This document shows positions 35,043 to 43,169 of a stretch of DNA of 64,000 bases, piece after piece. Source of the stretch: an uncultured Bacteroidales bacterium. Lineage in GTDB: Bacteria; Bacteroidota; Bacteroidia; Bacteroidales; UBA932. The notes under the pieces were generated by a model that saw nothing but the letters and a program-made list of their open reading frames with translations, was not told the origin of the DNA and did no database searches. The stretch spans positions 68,167 through 132,166 of the forward strand of contig CAKUTA010000004.1 in assembly GCA_934691625.1 (NCBI GenBank), written 5' to 3'. The position numbers and the translations under genes were made by a program. The first letter of the stretch is position 1, and each line of letters begins with the position of its first letter.

Positions 35043-37328
35043 TCAAAGTTTTAACGACCGTTCCTTGCCATCATAGCAAAGAGCGGTGACCGAGCCATCA
35101 GCATTTACATTGAGCCTGGCATCCGGGCGTATCCTCCTGTTTCCGTCAGGAGCATAGACAGGCGTACCGCCATCGAAACCGTAAACAACGGTCCTGGCAG
35201 AAGTCCTGACTACCCAAAATTTCTTTCCCTTGACACTGAGGAGCTCAGGCAATGACTTTATGGTCTCTTCTGATTTTATGCCTTTCCACGAAGAAGGCAC
35301 CTTCCCGTGGAGATCGTACATTCCTATTGTGTTGTCCTTGTGCAGCACCAATGCAGTATAGCCGTGTGCACCGGTAAAGTCGTATGCGGCAGGACCTATA
35401 AGGATTTCCTTTCCAAGCTCCACAGGGAACGGCTTCACGAAACGGCCGAGACGGTCAATGAGATAAAGCTTGGAGCCTGAAGCAAAGAGGAACTGTATCT
35501 TGCCGTTTCCGAAATAATCTATTTCCGCGACAGCACCGCATATCGGGGCATTGAACGGCACTCCCCACAGACCTTTACCGTTCTCATCCTTCAGGACCAG
35601 ATAGTTATTCGTCTGCTGCGAGAACATGTTCATCTTCCCTGTCGCGCAGTTCTTCACCTTGAACGGTCCTGCAGGCACATTCACCACAGTGTCCTTGGCA
35701 GCCGCGGGTGCGTCATCCCTGCTTCCGGAATATTGACCACGGGCAGCTTCAATGTGCATCAGGAAGGATGACTCGCCAGGTTCTACCGAAAAGACTACAG
35801 GACAAGCCGTTATGCTGTCAAGCATTTTCCTGGCCTGCAAAGCAGTCCCCTGGCTGAGGAACCCTGCGAAACTCTCCGGCTGCGCTGATACAGAGCAGTA
35901 GGCCTGGAACACCATGCCACCTTCCTTGATGAGCCCTCCTGCACCTATCTCTGAAAGATAATCGTCAAGGGTTTTGCGTTCCTTCAACGAGAACTGCTTC
36001 AGCGCATCTTCCGGCCCGCATATCATCCAGCCGTCCTTATATATATACGTCGAGTCCTGCAGAGAGAACAGTCCGCCGAACAATGTTCCGACAGAAGCAA
36101 ACAAAGGAGACGACATGACGCTGCCGTCATAGTCCTTCATTGTCCTGATATCTCTGCCTCGGAAGATCTGCACGGGATCTTCTTTCCCCGGACGCAGCAG
36201 CAGGACATCTTCCATCCTGTCTGCCACAGGAATGACCGCCTTGCATATTTCCTTGATCTTCAATGATTCCATCCAGATGGCAGGAGCGATTCCTGCCTTT
36301 CTGCTGACAGCATCAAGTGCAGAATTATATTTCGCGATACGTCCTGCCGCATCGGCATATTTCCGATATGCTTCAATATAGGCACCGGCATCGTCCAGCA
36401 TAATTTCGGACGCGCTTAAGGTCCATGCCGGAAGGATGGACTTCATATAGGAAGTTCCCGGCGCAATGCCGCGGTACATGTTCGAGAAGTATGCAGGACT
36501 GTCAAATGAAGAGGCCGTACCTGACATGGAGATGCGTTTTTCTGACATGGATTCTATCATGAACACAGTCCAGTCGGCATAGCTTTTCATGAATCCGGCA
36601 TATCCGCGCCCCTTTCTGGAAAGGAATGACAATGCAAGCTTTCCAGAATATGAATTGTTTATGAATATTGCAGGAGAATTTCCCGAAGCGGCAGCAGCAG
36701 AAGCGCACTCATGGTTCTGAAGCACAGATGTTCCCGCTTCAATATTCCTGCTGCAGGACCCTACCAGAGTCTCTGAAGGGGAAAAGGCAATGACAGTGCT
36801 TTTCTTCAATGCAGGCTGATGTTCTCCTGCCTCGCGGAAGATGCCGTATGATATTCCAGAAGAGTCAGCCGCCCTCATCAGTTCCCATTCGCCGCTGGAT
36901 GTATCGTGAGGAAATCTGGAGGCATTTACCAGCAGAAGCGGTACAATATCACCGCTGTAATGCATTGACACTGCCATTTCGGCTCCCCTGAGAGCCCGTG
37001 CCTTTCCACTGAGCAGTCCTGAGGCCTCCGTAACGAATTTCATGAAGGAGGAACATCCGGAGCCTGTGAACAGCGCCCTGAAAATCCATGTCGAATCCGT
37101 CATGATGCCGATTCCCTCTTTCACGCTTCCGCAATGCAGAATCATGGCTGCATCCGATGGCACCGCGTTCATGAGAGGGCGGGCTGAAGAGGCAATCGAG
37201 AACATTTCTTCCTCGGAGATGGAGGTTTCGCCACCTTTTTCCGAGTATAACATCACCACTGCACCAGCCACGATAAGGACAAGTGCAGAGAGTGCTGATA
37301 TACAAACCATTAATGTTCTCTTATTCAT
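35043..37328 (-). CDS. large membrane-anchored protein of unknown function
   Basis: 761 aa. An N-terminal anchor (LMVCISALSALVLIVAGAVVMLY) places the rest outside the cytoplasm. The first ~500 residues include 'AVPSDAAMILHCGSVKEG' and resemble the DUF3352-like pattern common in Bacteroidota, but I cannot assign it firmly. The last ~200 residues look like a small beta-propeller or PQQ-like repeat set: 'NNYLVLKDENGKGLWGVPFNAPI', 'IDYFGNGKIQFLFASGSKLYLIDRLGRF', 'YDFTGAHGYTALVLHKDNTIGMYDLHGK', 'VYGFDGGTPVYAPDG'. No catalytic motif. First gene of the five-gene run behind a TATCTTTG promoter box. Confidence 0.75.
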   Translation of the reverse strand: MNKRTLMVCISALSALVLIVAGAVVMLYSEKGGETSISEEEMFSIASSARPLMNAVPSDAAMILHCGSVKEGIGIMTDSTWIFRALFTGSGCSSFMKFVTEASGLLSGKARALRGAEMAVSMHYSGDIVPLLLVNASRFPHDTSSGEWELMRAADSSGISYGIFREAGEHQPALKKSTVIAFSPSETLVGSCSRNIEAGTSVLQNHECASAAAASGNSPAIFINNSYSGKLALSFLSRKGRGYAGFMKSYADWTVFMIESMSEKRISMSGTASSFDSPAYFSNMYRGIAPGTSYMKSILPAWTLSASEIMLDDAGAYIEAYRKYADAAGRIAKYNSALDAVSRKAGIAPAIWMESLKIKEICKAVIPVADRMEDVLLLRPGKEDPVQIFRGRDIRTMKDYDGSVMSSPLFASVGTLFGGLFSLQDSTYIYKDGWMICGPEDALKQFSLKERKTLDDYLSEIGAGGLIKEGGMVFQAYCSVSAQPESFAGFLSQGTALQARKMLDSITACPVVFSVEPGESSFLMHIEAARGQYSGSRDDAPAAAKDTVVNVPAGPFKVKNCATGKMNMFSQQTNNYLVLKDENGKGLWGVPFNAPICGAVAEIDYFGNGKIQFLFASGSKLYLIDRLGRFVKPFPVELGKEILIGPAAYDFTGAHGYTALVLHKDNTIGMYDLHGKVPSSWKGIKSEETIKSLPELLSVKGKKFWVVRTSARTVVYGFDGGTPVYAPDGNRRIRPDARLNVNADGSVTALCYDGKERSLKL

Positions 37329-37385
37329 TTCACCAACTCATTTTTGCGGTAAAGTATGCCGATTTGGGGTGAAACCCATAAGATA

Positions 37386-37393
37386 CAAAGATA
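37386..37393 (-). promoter_or_regulatory. -7 box of the 37328-31352 operon
   Basis: TATCTTTG on the minus strand, 57 bases before the ATG. No clear -33 TTTG. It lies between the end of argH and this operon, so argH transcripts may read across it. Confidence 0.6.
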
Positions 37394-37446
37394 CACATTA
37401 TTTTACTTAATGCGCATCTTCATCTGGAGGAGTGCCCTTTTGGAAA

Positions 37447-38793
37447 TTATTTTTGCGGATTCATCAACGAATTTTCCGCCTTTTGGACAATTTCAAATCC
37501 GAATTTTTCAACGACTGATGACATTTTCGCACGCACCTTGTCATTGCACAGATTGCCTATCGACCCCTCATGCGTATGATGCAGGCTTCCATGGTATTCG
37601 AATCTGCCGGCAAGAATATCCATACCGACTTTCCTATAGGCATCACGGAACGGTACGCCGTCCTCTTCCACAAGGCGGTTGACCTCCTCGACGCTGAATG
37701 CAGGCTGATATTTAGGATCATCCATGATTCCGTTCACGACCTCCATGTTCCTTATCGCGTATGCAGCAATGTCTATACAGTCGTCAAGCTCGCCGAACAT
37801 CGGGATAAACACCTCTTTAAGGATCTGCATATCACGGAAGTATCCCGAAGGAAGGTTGCCGGTAATGAGCCTGATGTCATTCGGGATTCCCTGAATCCTG
37901 TTGCAATGCGCCCTTACCAGCTCGAACACATCAGGGTTCTTCTTGTGCGGCATAATGCTGGAGCCTGTGGTCATGCTGTCAGGAAGATGGATAAACCCGA
38001 AATTCTGGCTTGCATACAGGCAGCAGTCCATAGCAAGCCTGCATATTGTCTCGGCTACGGCAGCGTAGGCAAATGATATTGCGCGCTCCGTCTTGCCTCT
38101 TCCCATCTGGGCATAGACAACATTATAGTCAAGGTCCGCAAACCCGAGCAGCCTGGTGGTCATTGTCCTGTCAAGAGGGGCTGAAGAGCCATAGCCGGCG
38201 GCGGAGCCCAGAGGGTTCTGGTTTGTGATCTCCCATGCGGCAAGCATCAGCCTCATGTCGTCTGCCAGGCTCTCGGCGTAGGCTCCGAACCACAATCCGA
38301 ACGAGGATGGCATCGCCACCTGGAGATGGGTATATCCAGGCATCAAGACATCCTTATATTGCTCGCTCTTCTGCTGAAGGACATCGAACAGCTCCAGAAT
38401 CTTATCTACGGTTTTCCGTATTTCCGCGCGGGCGAACAGCTTGAGGTCCACAAGCACCTGGTCATTTCTCGAGCGCCCTGTATGAACCTTCTTCCCGATA
38501 TCCCCAAGCTCACGGGTAAGCATAAGCTCCACCTGGGAATGGATGTCCTCAACATCAGGCTCGATAGCCAGTTCCCCTTCTGCTGCCTGCACGTACAGGC
38601 GTCTCAGCACCGGAAGCAGCTGCCCAAGGTCCTCTGCGGTCAGAAGCCCGACCTTTTCAAGCATTGTGATATGAGCCATTGTGCCGAGGATATCATACCT
38701 GGCAAGATACAAGTCCAGTTCACGGTCCTTTCCGACTGTAAACTTGTCAATCAGGGCATCATCGTCATAGCCCTTGTCCCAAAGTTTAGCCAT
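37447..38793 (-). CDS. argH: argininosuccinate lyase
   Basis: 448 aa. Splits argininosuccinate to arginine and fumarate, the last step. Signature GSSIMPHKKNPDVFELVRAH with the flexible Ser loop; 'HTGRSRNDQVLVDLKLF' and 'MPGYTHLQVAMPSSFG' are the other two conserved regions. The C-terminal ~70 residues ('YKVGMDIL' region onward) are somewhat longer than in short forms, as in Bacteroidota. Last gene of the arginine operon, 110 bases after argE. I see no strong terminator after it. Confidence 0.95.
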   Translation of the reverse strand: MAKLWDKGYDDDALIDKFTVGKDRELDLYLARYDILGTMAHITMLEKVGLLTAEDLGQLLPVLRRLYVQAAEGELAIEPDVEDIHSQVELMLTRELGDIGKKVHTGRSRNDQVLVDLKLFARAEIRKTVDKILELFDVLQQKSEQYKDVLMPGYTHLQVAMPSSFGLWFGAYAESLADDMRLMLAAWEITNQNPLGSAAGYGSSAPLDRTMTTRLLGFADLDYNVVYAQMGRGKTERAISFAYAAVAETICRLAMDCCLYASQNFGFIHLPDSMTTGSSIMPHKKNPDVFELVRAHCNRIQGIPNDIRLITGNLPSGYFRDMQILKEVFIPMFGELDDCIDIAAYAIRNMEVVNGIMDDPKYQPAFSVEEVNRLVEEDGVPFRDAYRKVGMDILAGRFEYHGSLHHTHEGSIGNLCNDKVRAKMSSVVEKFGFEIVQKAENSLMNPQK

Positions 38794-38903
38794 ATTCTTT
38801 CGTGGTAGCCAGTACCCAATCTTTCAATTATTTAACCAAGAATCTATTTTCGCTATCAATTAAGATATTACGTTTATACACCAGGCAACCATCCTGTCCA
38901 GCA

Positions 38904-40013
38904 TTATTTCATCCGGAAACCATCAAGCAGCTTCACATATATCCCTATTCCTTCACGAATCTCGTCCAGCTCAATGTATTCGTCCGCGGTATGTGACCTC
39001 GCCGAATCTCCAGGGCCTATTTTCACCGTAGGGAACGGGGAAAGTGTCTGATTGCTGGTCGTACTGGAGCCGAATGTCCTGATGCCCTGCGCCTTGGCCC
39101 GGAGCACTATCGGATGGTCTTCAGCTATATGGGAGCTTCCGAGACGCGTCGAACGTTCTTTCACATTGCATTTCACAGAACCTTTTATCAGCGCCAGAAG
39201 TTCCTGATTCGTGTACATCCCGTTAGAGCGGATATCCGCCACAAAGGTACATTTATCCGGGACAATATTATGCTGTGTTCCAGCATTTATCTGCGTAACA
39301 GTCATCTTTACAGCCCCAAGATACGGCGAGACCAGCGGAAACCTGTAGTTCCTGAACCATTCAATGTCCGGAAGTGCCTTGTATATCGCATTGACACCTT
39401 CCTCCCTGGCGGCATGCCCGCTTCGCCCCTCTGCCGTACAGTCCAGCACCATCAGACCCTTCTCCGCCACCGCCATCTCCATCTTCGTCGGCTCGCCCAT
39501 GATCCCCAGGTCAATGTGTCCTATCTCAGGAAAGATAAGTTCAATACCGTCCTTGCCGCAGACTTCCTCTTCGGCTGTGGCAGACCAGATAAGCCTGTAA
39601 GGCTGAGGTCTGGAGGTAAGGTCAATGTAGGCTGCAAGCAGAGCTATCACCGAAGCACCATCGTCGTTAGTCCCAAGTCCATAAAGACGTCCGTCTTCCA
39701 GTGAAGGCGAGAATGGATCACGTGTATAGCTCAGAGCAGGACGGACCGTATCTATATGGGCATTGAGCATGATAACAGGCTTCTGCCCGGCATCCATTTC
39801 TCCTGCCTTGGAAGCATCTGCCAAATCTGCATCCGCTGAGTCGAGCCACAAGTTGTTTCCCTTGCGATGCGGCAGAATACCATGCTCTTTAAGCCATGTT
39901 TCCATCATATCGGCAACAGCGGTCTCCTGCCTGCTGAAAGACGGAATTTTCACCATGCTCTCCAGAAGATTCACAAAGTCCGATATATTTATCTGCATAT
40001 CAATGTCTTTCAT
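38904..40013 (-). CDS. argE: M20-family N-acyl-ornithine deacylase (ArgE/DapE type)
   Basis: 369 aa. Removes the acyl group from the citrulline/ornithine-stage intermediate. In Bacteroides-type pathways with ArgF' it acts on N-succinyl- or N-acetyl-citrulline. Metal-site motifs: MLNAHIDTVRP (His/Asp), 'LYGLGTNDDGASVIALLAA' (bridging Asp), 'SATAEEEVCGKDG' (base and ligand Glu), 'GEPTKMEMAVAEKG'. The dimerisation domain follows ('GRSGHAAREEGVNAI'). A Met five residues in is an alternative start. It starts 4 bases after the argB stop. Which acyl group is removed is not readable here; see the ArgF' entry. Confidence 0.88.
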   Translation of the reverse strand: MKDIDMQINISDFVNLLESMVKIPSFSRQETAVADMMETWLKEHGILPHRKGNNLWLDSADADLADASKAGEMDAGQKPVIMLNAHIDTVRPALSYTRDPFSPSLEDGRLYGLGTNDDGASVIALLAAYIDLTSRPQPYRLIWSATAEEEVCGKDGIELIFPEIGHIDLGIMGEPTKMEMAVAEKGLMVLDCTAEGRSGHAAREEGVNAIYKALPDIEWFRNYRFPLVSPYLGAVKMTVTQINAGTQHNIVPDKCTFVADIRSNGMYTNQELLALIKGSVKCNVKERSTRLGSSHIAEDHPIVLRAKAQGIRTFGSSTTSNQTLSPFPTVKIGPGDSARSHTADEYIELDEIREGIGIYVKLLDGFRMK

Positions 40014-40017
40014 TGTA

Positions 40018-40785
40018 TTACAGCACTATGTCTGTGCCGGTTTCCAGTCCCAGGGCAGCCGCATTGGTAATGACTACCTTCGAGACGCCTGAACGCAGGG
40101 CGGCAAAGGCATTGTCCAGTTTAGGAATCATTCCTCCTGATATGATGCCGTCAGCCTTCAGCTTCCCGTAGCTTTCTGGAGTAATGACAGGGATTACGCT
40201 ATCCTCATCTTCAGGGTCGCCCAATACCCCTTTCTTCTCGAAGCAGAATGTCAATGTCACCTCCGATGATGCTGCCAGAGCCTCTGCGACAGATGTCGCA
40301 ATCGTGTCGGCATTCGTGTTCAGCAGACCGCATGAGGTATCGAATGACAATGGCGCCACAACAGGGACTGCCCCAGATTCAAGCATACGCATAAAAGCTC
40401 CTGCATCCACAAAGTCGATGTCGCCGACAAAGCCATAGTCGATATCCTTCACTGGCCTCTTATGCGCCTTTATGCATCCGAAATCCGCACCCGTGACTCC
40501 CGCGGCATTGACGCCAAGCGATTGAAGTTCAGCGACAATGCGTTTATTGACAAGCCCGCCATAAACCATTGTCACGACCTCAAGCATCGCGGCATCAGTG
40601 ATTCTGCGGCCATCCGCCATCTTCGTCTCTATGCCTAGTTTCGCTGCTATCGCTGTGGCTGTACGTCCTCCGCCATGGATAAGAACCTTGTTTCCCGGCA
40701 TTGAGGCGAAAGCCTTCAGAAGACTTCCGCGCATCTGAGGATCCTCTACGACAGCGCCTCCTACCTTTATTACATTTACCGGCAT
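40018..40785 (-). CDS. argB: N-acyl-glutamate kinase
   Basis: 255 aa. Phosphorylates N-acetyl- (here possibly N-succinyl-) glutamate. N-terminal VIKVGGAVVED with the catalytic Lys, 'VLIHGGGRTATAIAAKLG', 'MADGRRITDAAMLEVVTMVYGGLVNKRIVA', 'LNTNADTIATSVAEAL' and 'GGMIPKLDNAFAALRSGVSKVVITN' (second catalytic Lys and nucleotide site). There is no long N-terminal helix, so it is probably the arginine-insensitive dimeric form. The start overlaps the argF' stop by 10 bases. Confidence 0.95.
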   Translation of the reverse strand: MPVNVIKVGGAVVEDPQMRGSLLKAFASMPGNKVLIHGGGRTATAIAAKLGIETKMADGRRITDAAMLEVVTMVYGGLVNKRIVAELQSLGVNAAGVTGADFGCIKAHKRPVKDIDYGFVGDIDFVDAGAFMRMLESGAVPVVAPLSFDTSCGLLNTNADTIATSVAEALAASSEVTLTFCFEKKGVLGDPEDEDSVIPVITPESYGKLKADGIISGGMIPKLDNAFAALRSGVSKVVITNAAALGLETGTDIVL

Positions 40786-41729
40786 ATATCTTCAAGCATA
40801 CGTTTCATGACCACCTGCGCAGACACTACTCTGTTTGCAGCTTCAGGTATCACAAGGCTCTGAGGAGAATCTATAACTTCATCACTCACAATCATATTCC
40901 TTCTTACAGGAAGGCAATGCATGAAATAGGCATTGTCTGTGACAGCCATCTGGCGTGCACCTACTGTCCAGTTCAGGTCCTTGCTGAGGATCTGCCCATA
41001 ATGCTCATACGATGACCAGTTCTTCGCATATATGAAGTCTGCGCCCTCAAATGCCTTCATCTGATCACGCTCCACCTTGGCATTGCCTGCAAATTCCGGA
41101 GCCAGGTCATACCCTTCAGGACATGTTATGACGAAATCCACATCTGCGGCATTCATCCACTGTGAAAAAGAGTTAGGCACAGCCTGAGGAAGGGCTCTCG
41201 GATGCGGCGCCCAGCTCAGCACGACTTTCGGCCTGGCTTTCTTCTTGTACTCGTCAATGGTTATGAGGTCTGCAAATGCCTGGCAAGGATGCACTGTGGC
41301 GGATTCCAGGCTGATGACAGGTCTGCCAGAATACTCGATAAACTGCCTGATGATGCTCTCATTGTAGTCAAATTCACGGTCTTCAAACTTGGCAAACGAG
41401 CGGACACCGATAATATCGCAGTAGCTGCCGATAACTGGGATTGCCTCCCGCAAGTGTTCAGACTTGTCGCCATCCATGATAACCCCCATCTCGGTTTCAA
41501 GTTTCCAGCTGTCGCCGTTGATATTCAGCACAATAGCGTTCATGCCAAGATTCATTGCCGCTTTCTGGCTGCTGAGCCTGGTCCTGAGGCTGCTGTTGAA
41601 GAACACCAGGATAATGGTCTTGTTCTTTCCAAGGCTCTGCCATGCAAACGGTGTCTGCTTTATCTGTCTTGCCTCCTCCAGCGCCACGCCAAGGTCTCCG
41701 ATATCATCTACGTTAAGGAACTGCTTCAT
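40776..41729 (-). CDS. argF': ArgF' N-acyl-ornithine carbamoyltransferase, probably N-succinyl type
   Basis: 317 aa. Transfers carbamoyl phosphate to an N-acylated ornithine. Carbamoyl-phosphate loop FFNSSLRTRLSSQKAA (F-x-S-x-RTR form), 'KLETEMGVIMDGDKSEHLREAIPVIGSYCDIIGVRSF', 'HPCQAFADLITIDEYKK', 'SWAPHPRALPQAVPNSF', 'FMHCLPVRRNMIV'. From memory of the Bacteroides fragilis succinylornithine enzyme, residue 90 (Pro there, in DGDKPEH) sets acyl preference; the acetylornithine enzyme of Xanthomonas has Glu at the same place. This protein has Ser90. As I recall, changing that Glu to Ser, Pro, Ala or Val turned the acetyl enzyme into a succinyl one. Ser therefore still favours succinylornithine. 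Confidence 0.93.
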   Translation of the reverse strand: MKQFLNVDDIGDLGVALEEARQIKQTPFAWQSLGKNKTIILVFFNSSLRTRLSSQKAAMNLGMNAIVLNINGDSWKLETEMGVIMDGDKSEHLREAIPVIGSYCDIIGVRSFAKFEDREFDYNESIIRQFIEYSGRPVISLESATVHPCQAFADLITIDEYKKKARPKVVLSWAPHPRALPQAVPNSFSQWMNAADVDFVITCPEGYDLAPEFAGNAKVERDQMKAFEGADFIYAKNWSSYEHYGQILSKDLNWTVGARQMAVTDNAYFMHCLPVRRNMIVSDEVIDSPQSLVIPEAANRVVSAQVVMKRMLEDICR

Positions 41730-41773
41730 ATTTCCGTGGAATATAATATATTAATTTTCAATCAGATAAGCAT

Positions 41774-41804
41774 TTTTCTACTCCACATTTCCCGGAGTAG
41801 AGAA
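41774..41804. other. CTACTCC/GGAGTAG hairpin between argD and argF'
   Basis: TCTACTCC (41777-41784) pairs with GGAGTAGA (41794-41801), and T-rich/A-rich flanks extend it. It lies in the 109-base gap between argD and argF'. It could reduce expression of downstream genes or shield mRNA ends. The arm matches hairpins at 47069 and 55919. Confidence 0.55.
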
Positions 41805-41838
41805 ACAGCTATATCATTATCTTTCAACGAAGTACATT

Positions 41839-42960
41839 TCACAGCACTTTTTTCAGCGCCTCAATGAACTGCACTGCCTGCTCCTTCGTCAGCACAAGCG
41901 GAGCCAGAAGACGTACCATGTCCGTTCCTGCTACGCCTGTAAATATGTGCTGGTCAAAGAGCAGGGAGTTACGCACCGGGGCCACAGGTTCATTGAACTG
42001 TATTCCGAGCATAAGGCCCCGTCCCCTGACATCCTTTATCTTCGGAGACTGCGGGATATTGTCCTTAAGCCAGTTACCCACCTCCAGGGCATTCTGGATG
42101 AGATTCTCTTTCTTCATTATATCTATAACCGCAAGTGATGCCGCCATTGCCAGGTAGTTGCCGCCGAATGTGGTACCCAGCATGCCTTTCGTCGCCTTGA
42201 AATCTGGAGAAATCAGGACTCCTCCTACCGGGAAGCCGTTTCCCATCCCTTTGGCCATCGTGATAATGTCCGGGACAATGCCTGCCCACTGGTGCGCGAA
42301 GAATTTGCCTGTGCGTCCATAGCCGCTCTGAACCTCATCCAAGATCAGACACGCCCCGTATCTGCGGGTCAATGTCCTGAGATCCTGCAGAAAATCGTCG
42401 GACGGAATATTGATGCCGCCGACGCCCTGGATACCTTCTATAATGACGCCTGCGACATCGCCTTTTGAGAGTTCGGCCTCAACCGCAGCGGAATCGCCCA
42501 GCGCAACAAATGTAACATTGTGATGGCTGTTGAACGATGACACGTATTTAGGATTGTCGGTCACAGCTACAGCTCCGGATGTGCGTCCATGAAAGCTGTG
42601 GCGGAACGCAATGATCCTGTCCTTGCCTGTATGAAAAGACGCCAGCTTCAGGGCATTCTCATTCGCCTCGGCTCCGGAATTGATAAGGAAAAGCGACCAG
42701 TCCTCCAGTCCGGACATGTCCCCGATCTTCCTGGCAAGTTCTTCCTGCATAGGATTTTTCACACTATTTGAATAGAAGCCTATCTTATTCAGCTGGGCTG
42801 TGATGGCTGCAACATATTCAGGATGGCAATGCCCTACTGAAATCACGGCATGCCCACCATAAAGGTCTAGATATTCCTGGCCTTTGTCGTCCCAGATACG
42901 GCATCCCAGTGCCTTGACCGGTGTCACATCGAAAACGCTATATACATCAAAAAGATTCAT
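41839..42960 (-). CDS. argD: N-acyl-ornithine aminotransferase
   Basis: 373 aa. PLP enzyme that converts N-acylglutamate semialdehyde to N-acylornithine. PLP Lys in TMAKGMGNGFPVGGVL; 'LINSGAEANENALKLAS', 'FRHSFHGRTSGAVAVTD', 'CLILDEVQSGYGRTGKFFAHQ', 'GTTFGGNYLAMAASLAV'. Length is slightly short but normal for Bacteroidota. It begins 15 bases downstream of a 29-bp repeat that separates it from argC. Confidence 0.95.
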   Translation of the reverse strand: MNLFDVYSVFDVTPVKALGCRIWDDKGQEYLDLYGGHAVISVGHCHPEYVAAITAQLNKIGFYSNSVKNPMQEELARKIGDMSGLEDWSLFLINSGAEANENALKLASFHTGKDRIIAFRHSFHGRTSGAVAVTDNPKYVSSFNSHHNVTFVALGDSAAVEAELSKGDVAGVIIEGIQGVGGINIPSDDFLQDLRTLTRRYGACLILDEVQSGYGRTGKFFAHQWAGIVPDIITMAKGMGNGFPVGGVLISPDFKATKGMLGTTFGGNYLAMAASLAVIDIMKKENLIQNALEVGNWLKDNIPQSPKIKDVRGRGLMLGIQFNEPVAPVRNSLLFDQHIFTGVAGTDMVRLLAPLVLTKEQAVQFIEALKKVL

Positions 42961-42974
42961 GTGTATCCAACTAC

Positions 42975-43161
42975 TATTTTATTAAACTTCGTGAGGCGCG
43001 AGGGATATACGGCTCTTCCAATGCCTATCATGCAAAGATTCTATCCCGACACGCAGGGTCTTTCGTTACCCTCTCCCTAAATCCCTCTCCTCTGGAGAGG
43101 GACTTGTTCCACGCCTTCGGCTCTAATTTTATTATTTTATTAAACTTCGTGAGGCGCGAGG
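42975..43161. repeat. small repeat element bracketed by 29-bp direct repeats, inside the arginine operon
   Basis: TATTTTATTAAACTTCGTGA plus GGCGCGAGG occurs exactly at 42975-43003 and 43133-43161 (offset 158 bases). Between the copies is a palindrome CCCTCTCC-TCT-GGAGAGGG (43083-43101) preceded by CCCTCTCCCTAAAT, the kind of 'CCCTCTCC...GGAGAGGG' cassette I have seen scattered in Bacteroidota genomes. The unit fills almost all of the 209-base gap between argC and argD. No protein is encoded. A short non-autonomous element, or a duplication of one, is the best reading. Confidence 0.75.
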
Positions 43162-43169
43162 CGATTATT

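Noticed and set aside
42975..43161. Insertion sequence with transposase
   Set aside because: The unit is 187 bases with no open frame; at most a non-autonomous element.
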